Assembly: GCA_003560215.1 (NCBI GenBank)
Contig: PWIY01000111.1
Span: forward strand, 1-16,187
DNA length: 16,187 bases
Direction: 5' to 3'
Source: Bacteroidales bacterium
Lineage (GTDB): Bacteria; Bacteroidota; Bacteroidia; Bacteroidales; UBA7960
Positions 13,407 to 16,187 of this stretch are shown here, piece by piece. Numbering within the stretch: position 1 is the first letter of the stretch; each line of letters opens with the position of its first letter. The position numbers and the translations under genes were made by a program. A model generated the notes under the pieces. It was not told where the DNA came from. It made no database searches and saw nothing but the letters and a program-made list of their open reading frames with translations.

Positions 13407-15134
13407 ATGCGCTTTAACCTGAAATCAATGATCCCGGAACACATTGCGGAGTTAACCCCCTACTCTTCAGCCAGGGATGAATACGAGGGCAGTGGTTCGG
13501 TATTTCTGGATGCCAATGAATTACCGGATGCTTTCCCCGGAATGCCCCCCGGGGTAAACCGCTATCCGGGAAAGGAGCCCGGGGAACTCAGGAAAAAACT
13601 CTCAGCAATTAAAGAGGTAGATCAGGAGCAGATTTTTCTGGGAAACGGCAGTGACGAGATCATTGACCTGCTCATGCGTTGTTTTTGCCGGCCCGGCAAA
13701 GATCAGGTCATGGTCTTTCCTCCCACATTCGGGATGTATTCGGTCCGGGCCAGGGTGAACAGCCTGCAGGTGGTCAGTGTCAACCTTGAACAGGATTTTC
13801 GGATCAATCCGGAAAAGGTTTTTCAAAGTGTCACTCCCGCCACCAGGATGATGTTTATCTGTCATCCCAATAACCCGACAGGAAACACACAGACAAGAGA
13901 AAGCATCATCCGGTTGCTTGAAGATTTCAATGGCATTGTGGTGGTCGATGAAGCCTACATCGACTTTTGCCCTGAAAAAAGCCTGCTGCCTTTGGTACAA
14001 AATTACCCGAACCTGGTCGTGCTCCAAACCTTTTCCAAGGCTTTCGGACTGGCCGGGGCCAGGGTCGGTGCCGCTTATGCATCCGGTGAGATCATCGGGG
14101 TGATGCAAAAAATCAGCTTCCCATACAATCTGGGCACACCGGCCATCATGCTGGCGGAGAAAGCGCTTAACAGCCATGCCATTTACAAAATGAACATCAG
14201 GCGCATCATTGCCGGCCGTGATCAGCTGGCCGATGCCATTAAAAAATTGCCACTGACTGAAATGGTCTACCCCTCAGATGCCAACTTCCTGCTTGTTAAA
14301 ACCGGGGAGGCCGACGCCGTTTGCTCCCACCTTGCAAAAAACGGTATTGTTGTCCGCAACCGCAGCAGGGAACCAGGATGCAGCGGATGCCTGCGTATTA
14401 CAGTTGGAACAGAGGAAGAAAACCGCCATTTGCTCAAGGCCTGGGCTGCTTTTGATCCGGCCGGAATGGAGAAAGACATCAGGGATAACCTGGCAATGAC
14501 AGAGCAAACGGAAAGCCCCTGCCAGGCAGAAAAGCCAGACCACGGCATGCAGACCAAAATTCGTCAGGCCACCGTGAGGCGCCAGACTTCCGAAACCGAC
14601 ATCACCATCAGAATACATCTGGAAGGGACTGGCTACGCAGACATTTCCACAGGTATCCCGTTTTTTGATCATATGCTTGAACAAATTGCCAGGCACGGAA
14701 TGATGGATCTGGAGGTGGCTGCCAGCGGCGACCTGGAAGTAGATCCCCATCACACCATCGAGGATACGGCCATATCGCTGGGCAAAGCCCTCCGGGAGGC
14801 CCTGGGGGAGAAGAAAGGGATAGAACGTTACGGGTTTGAATTGCCCATGGATGAAAGCCAGGCAAGGGTGCTGGCGGATCTTGGCGGGCGCAGTTACCTT
14901 AAATGGGATGTTCCCTTTTCAGGTTTGCAGATCGGTGAAATACCTGCCACACTGTTTAAACACTTTTTCAGGTCTTTTTCTGAGTCAGCCGCCTGCAACC
15001 TGCACATCCACGCCACGGGAGAAGATGACCACCACATGGTGGAAGCGGTTTTCAAGGCTTTTGCCAGAACCCTGAAGCGGGCCGTTGCAAAAAACAACAC
15101 CGACGCCATGCCCTCCACCAAAGGAATACTCTGA
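13407..15134 (+). CDS. hisC-hisB: Histidinol-phosphate aminotransferase fused to imidazoleglycerol-phosphate dehydratase
   Basis: One open frame of 575 codons holds two his enzymes. Residues 1 to about 350 are a PLP aminotransferase: NGSDEIIDLL (80-89), HPNNPTGN (153-160), DEAYIDF (181-187) and SKAFGLAGARVG with the PLP lysine Lys211. Residues 381-575 are imidazoleglycerol-phosphate dehydratase: FFDHMLEQIARHG, DPHHTIEDTA and GEDDHHMVEAVFKA, the metal-binding histidine motifs. No histidinol-phosphatase (HisB-N) domain is present, although many Bacteroidota have one fused to the dehydratase. Between the domains is a ~30-residue polar linker without a stop codon. Met381 (ATG at 14547) would give a free 195-residue dehydratase, exactly the family length, so internal initiation is possible besides a true fusion. 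Confidence 0.92.
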   Translation: MRFNLKSMIPEHIAELTPYSSARDEYEGSGSVFLDANELPDAFPGMPPGVNRYPGKEPGELRKKLSAIKEVDQEQIFLGNGSDEIIDLLMRCFCRPGKDQVMVFPPTFGMYSVRARVNSLQVVSVNLEQDFRINPEKVFQSVTPATRMMFICHPNNPTGNTQTRESIIRLLEDFNGIVVVDEAYIDFCPEKSLLPLVQNYPNLVVLQTFSKAFGLAGARVGAAYASGEIIGVMQKISFPYNLGTPAIMLAEKALNSHAIYKMNIRRIIAGRDQLADAIKKLPLTEMVYPSDANFLLVKTGEADAVCSHLAKNGIVVRNRSREPGCSGCLRITVGTEEENRHLLKAWAAFDPAGMEKDIRDNLAMTEQTESPCQAEKPDHGMQTKIRQATVRRQTSETDITIRIHLEGTGYADISTGIPFFDHMLEQIARHGMMDLEVAASGDLEVDPHHTIEDTAISLGKALREALGEKKGIERYGFELPMDESQARVLADLGGRSYLKWDVPFSGLQIGEIPATLFKHFFRSFSESAACNLHIHATGEDDHHMVEAVFKAFARTLKRAVAKNNTDAMPSTKGIL

Positions 15135-15252
15135 AGTTAAAAACAAGACCGGCCGTAAAACAGGTTTCCATTAAAGTGCCATTAAAAACCAGGGCACAGC
15201 ACTGAAATTCAATCCATACCCGGCACAGACAAAGAGAACAAAATAAGCTGTC

Positions 15253-15840
15253 ATGAAGCAACAAATTAAAATCGTTAACTACAAGGCCGGCAATATTGCT
15301 TCGGTAAAGAATGCCCTGCAACGGCTCGGAGCAGAATCCGGACTTGCCTCCACCCCGGAAGAACTGAAGAAAGCCGACAAACTGATCTTTCCTGGGGTCG
15401 GGCATGCAAAACCTGCCATGGAGATCCTCCGGCAACAGGGCATGGACGAAGCCATCAGGGAGTTCCGCGGACCCGTACTGGGCATATGCCTCGGAATGCA
15501 GCTGATGACAGCCTCCTCTGAAGAGGGAAACATAAAGGGCCTGGGAATATTTCCCGGGCAAATCAAACGTTTTACAGGGAATCTGAAAGTTCCCCATATG
15601 GGCTGGAACAGCCTTTACGCCTTAAAAGGGCCTTTATTTAAAAAGGTGCCGGAAAACAGCCATGCGTATTTTGTGCACAGTTATTACCTGCCGCAAAATG
15701 ATCAGGCCATTGCCCTGTGCTGCTATGATGAGCCCTTTACGGCCGCCATCAGTTATGAACAATTTTTCGGCCTGCAGTTTCACCCTGAAAAAAGCGGTAA
15801 ACCGGGCATGCAAATCCTCCAAAATTTTATTGACCTATGA
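15253..15840 (+). CDS. hisH: Imidazole glycerol phosphate synthase, glutaminase subunit
   Basis: The 195-residue class I glutamine amidotransferase feeds ammonia to HisF for imidazole ring closure. The catalytic triad is visible: Cys79 in GICLGMQ, His177 and Glu179 in QFHPEKSG. The oxyanion-region PGVG (47-50) and VPHMGWN (113-119) motifs are also present. Its partner hisF is not in the window and would be expected to the right. A 118-bp gap separates it from hisC-hisB; I see only a weak GTGCC/GGCAC hairpin in that gap and no convincing promoter or small gene. The stop codon overlaps the hisA start by 4 bp (ATGA). Confidence 0.95.
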   Translation: MKQQIKIVNYKAGNIASVKNALQRLGAESGLASTPEELKKADKLIFPGVGHAKPAMEILRQQGMDEAIREFRGPVLGICLGMQLMTASSEEGNIKGLGIFPGQIKRFTGNLKVPHMGWNSLYALKGPLFKKVPENSHAYFVHSYYLPQNDQAIALCCYDEPFTAAISYEQFFGLQFHPEKSGKPGMQILQNFIDL

Positions 15841-16187
15841 TCGCCATCCCAGCCATTGACATCATGGACGCTTCTTGCGTCCGCCTGCTGAAAGGACGTT
15901 TTGACCAGCAAATAACCTATCCGAAGAGCCCCCTCGAAACCGCCAGGGCTTTTGAGGAAGCAGGGATCACCCATTTACACCTGGTAGATCTGGACGGAGC
16001 CCGGCAGGGAAAGCCCGTCAACCTGTCCGTACTTGAAACCCTGTCGAAGGAAACATCCCTTCGGATTGATTACGGCGGGGGCATCCGGAGCATGGAGTCG
16101 GTCCGGGACATTCTGGAAGCCGGTGCAGAAAAAGTCAACCTCGGCACCTTCCTGTTTTCCAACCCGGAAATCCCCGTTCAATGCATC
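15837..16187 (+). CDS. hisA: ProFAR isomerase, N-terminal part (runs off the window)
   Basis: The first 117 codons of the (beta/alpha)8-barrel isomerase are present, ending at the window edge. It opens the ribose ring of ProFAR to give PRFAR, the HisH/HisF substrate. Visible motifs are IPAID (4-8, catalytic Asp8), CVRLLKG (14-20), LVDLDGA (49-55), GGGIRS (80-85) and LGT (102-104). The second catalytic Asp and the rest of the barrel lie outside. Start codon ATG overlaps the hisH stop (ATGA), indicating translational coupling. The motif usually reading ID(L/I)xxGxCVRL has Ala in place of the Gly (MDASCVRL). Confidence 0.95.
   Translation, partial: MIAIPAIDIMDASCVRLLKGRFDQQITYPKSPLETARAFEEAGITHLHLVDLDGARQGKPVNLSVLETLSKETSLRIDYGGGIRSMESVRDILEAGAEKVNLGTFLFSNPEIPVQCI

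Noticed and set aside
13602..14177. 191-codon minus-strand frame opposite hisC
   Set aside because: It lies fully within a well-supported gene on the other strand and has no recognisable motif; a codon-bias shadow. The same applies to the minus frames at 9456-10046 and 5039-5629 and the plus frame at 1473-2072.
15135..15252. Possible promoter or small gene in the 118-bp gap before hisH
   Set aside because: No TAnnTTTG box, no leader-like frame and only a weak 5-bp hairpin were found.

Overview
The window looks like a piece of a Bacteroidota chromosome, most likely Bacteroidales-like. The evidence is Bacteroidota-type promoter boxes (TTG about 18-20 bases before TAnnTTTG), A-rich start regions without Shine-Dalgarno sequences, a secreted S9 peptidase with an ASA/Q-type signal peptide, and the his gene order. 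Lineage is inferred from these features, not from a database search.

Layout. (1) Bases 1-99 are the 5' end of a group II intron on the minus strand, sitting directly after a 14-bp inverted repeat (100-145) that looks like the terminator of the next gene. (2) 183-2924 (minus) encodes a secreted S9 prolyl-oligopeptidase-family peptidase. (3) 2925-3283 has no gene. It holds a degenerate 22-bp tandem repeat and then a promoter. (4) 3284-10167 (plus) is an aromatic amino acid operon: a Phe/Tyr-rich leader peptide, a terminator, then pheA, tyrA, DAHP synthase, aroB, aroE, aroA and aroC. (5) 10168-10943 is a 776-base regulatory region with a 42-bp tandem repeat, a perfect TAnnTTTG promoter, a first His-rich leader peptide with terminator, a 65-bp tandem repeat, and a second His-rich leader peptide with its own terminator. 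(6) 10944-16187 is the histidine operon: hisG, hisD, a fused hisC-hisB, hisH and the start of hisA, which runs off the right edge. A cluster of six GACCCC/GGGGTC palindromes lies between hisG and hisD and reaches into the hisD start codon.

How it works together. The first operon supplies erythrose-4-P/PEP to chorismate steps (DAHP synthase, AroB, AroE, AroA, AroC) plus the prephenate branch to Phe and Tyr (PheA, TyrA). Dehydroquinate dehydratase, shikimate kinase, chorismate mutase and the aminotransferase are not in it. The second operon makes histidine; hisF and hisI/E would be expected beyond the right edge. Both operons appear to be controlled by translation-coupled attenuation: short leader peptides rich in the end-product amino acids precede intrinsic terminators. 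The two operons share a nearly identical stretch of promoter and 5' UTR, and the his operon has two such leaders in series. These attenuators are the most interesting content of the window. The HisC-HisB fusion and the palindrome array that supplies the hisD start come next.
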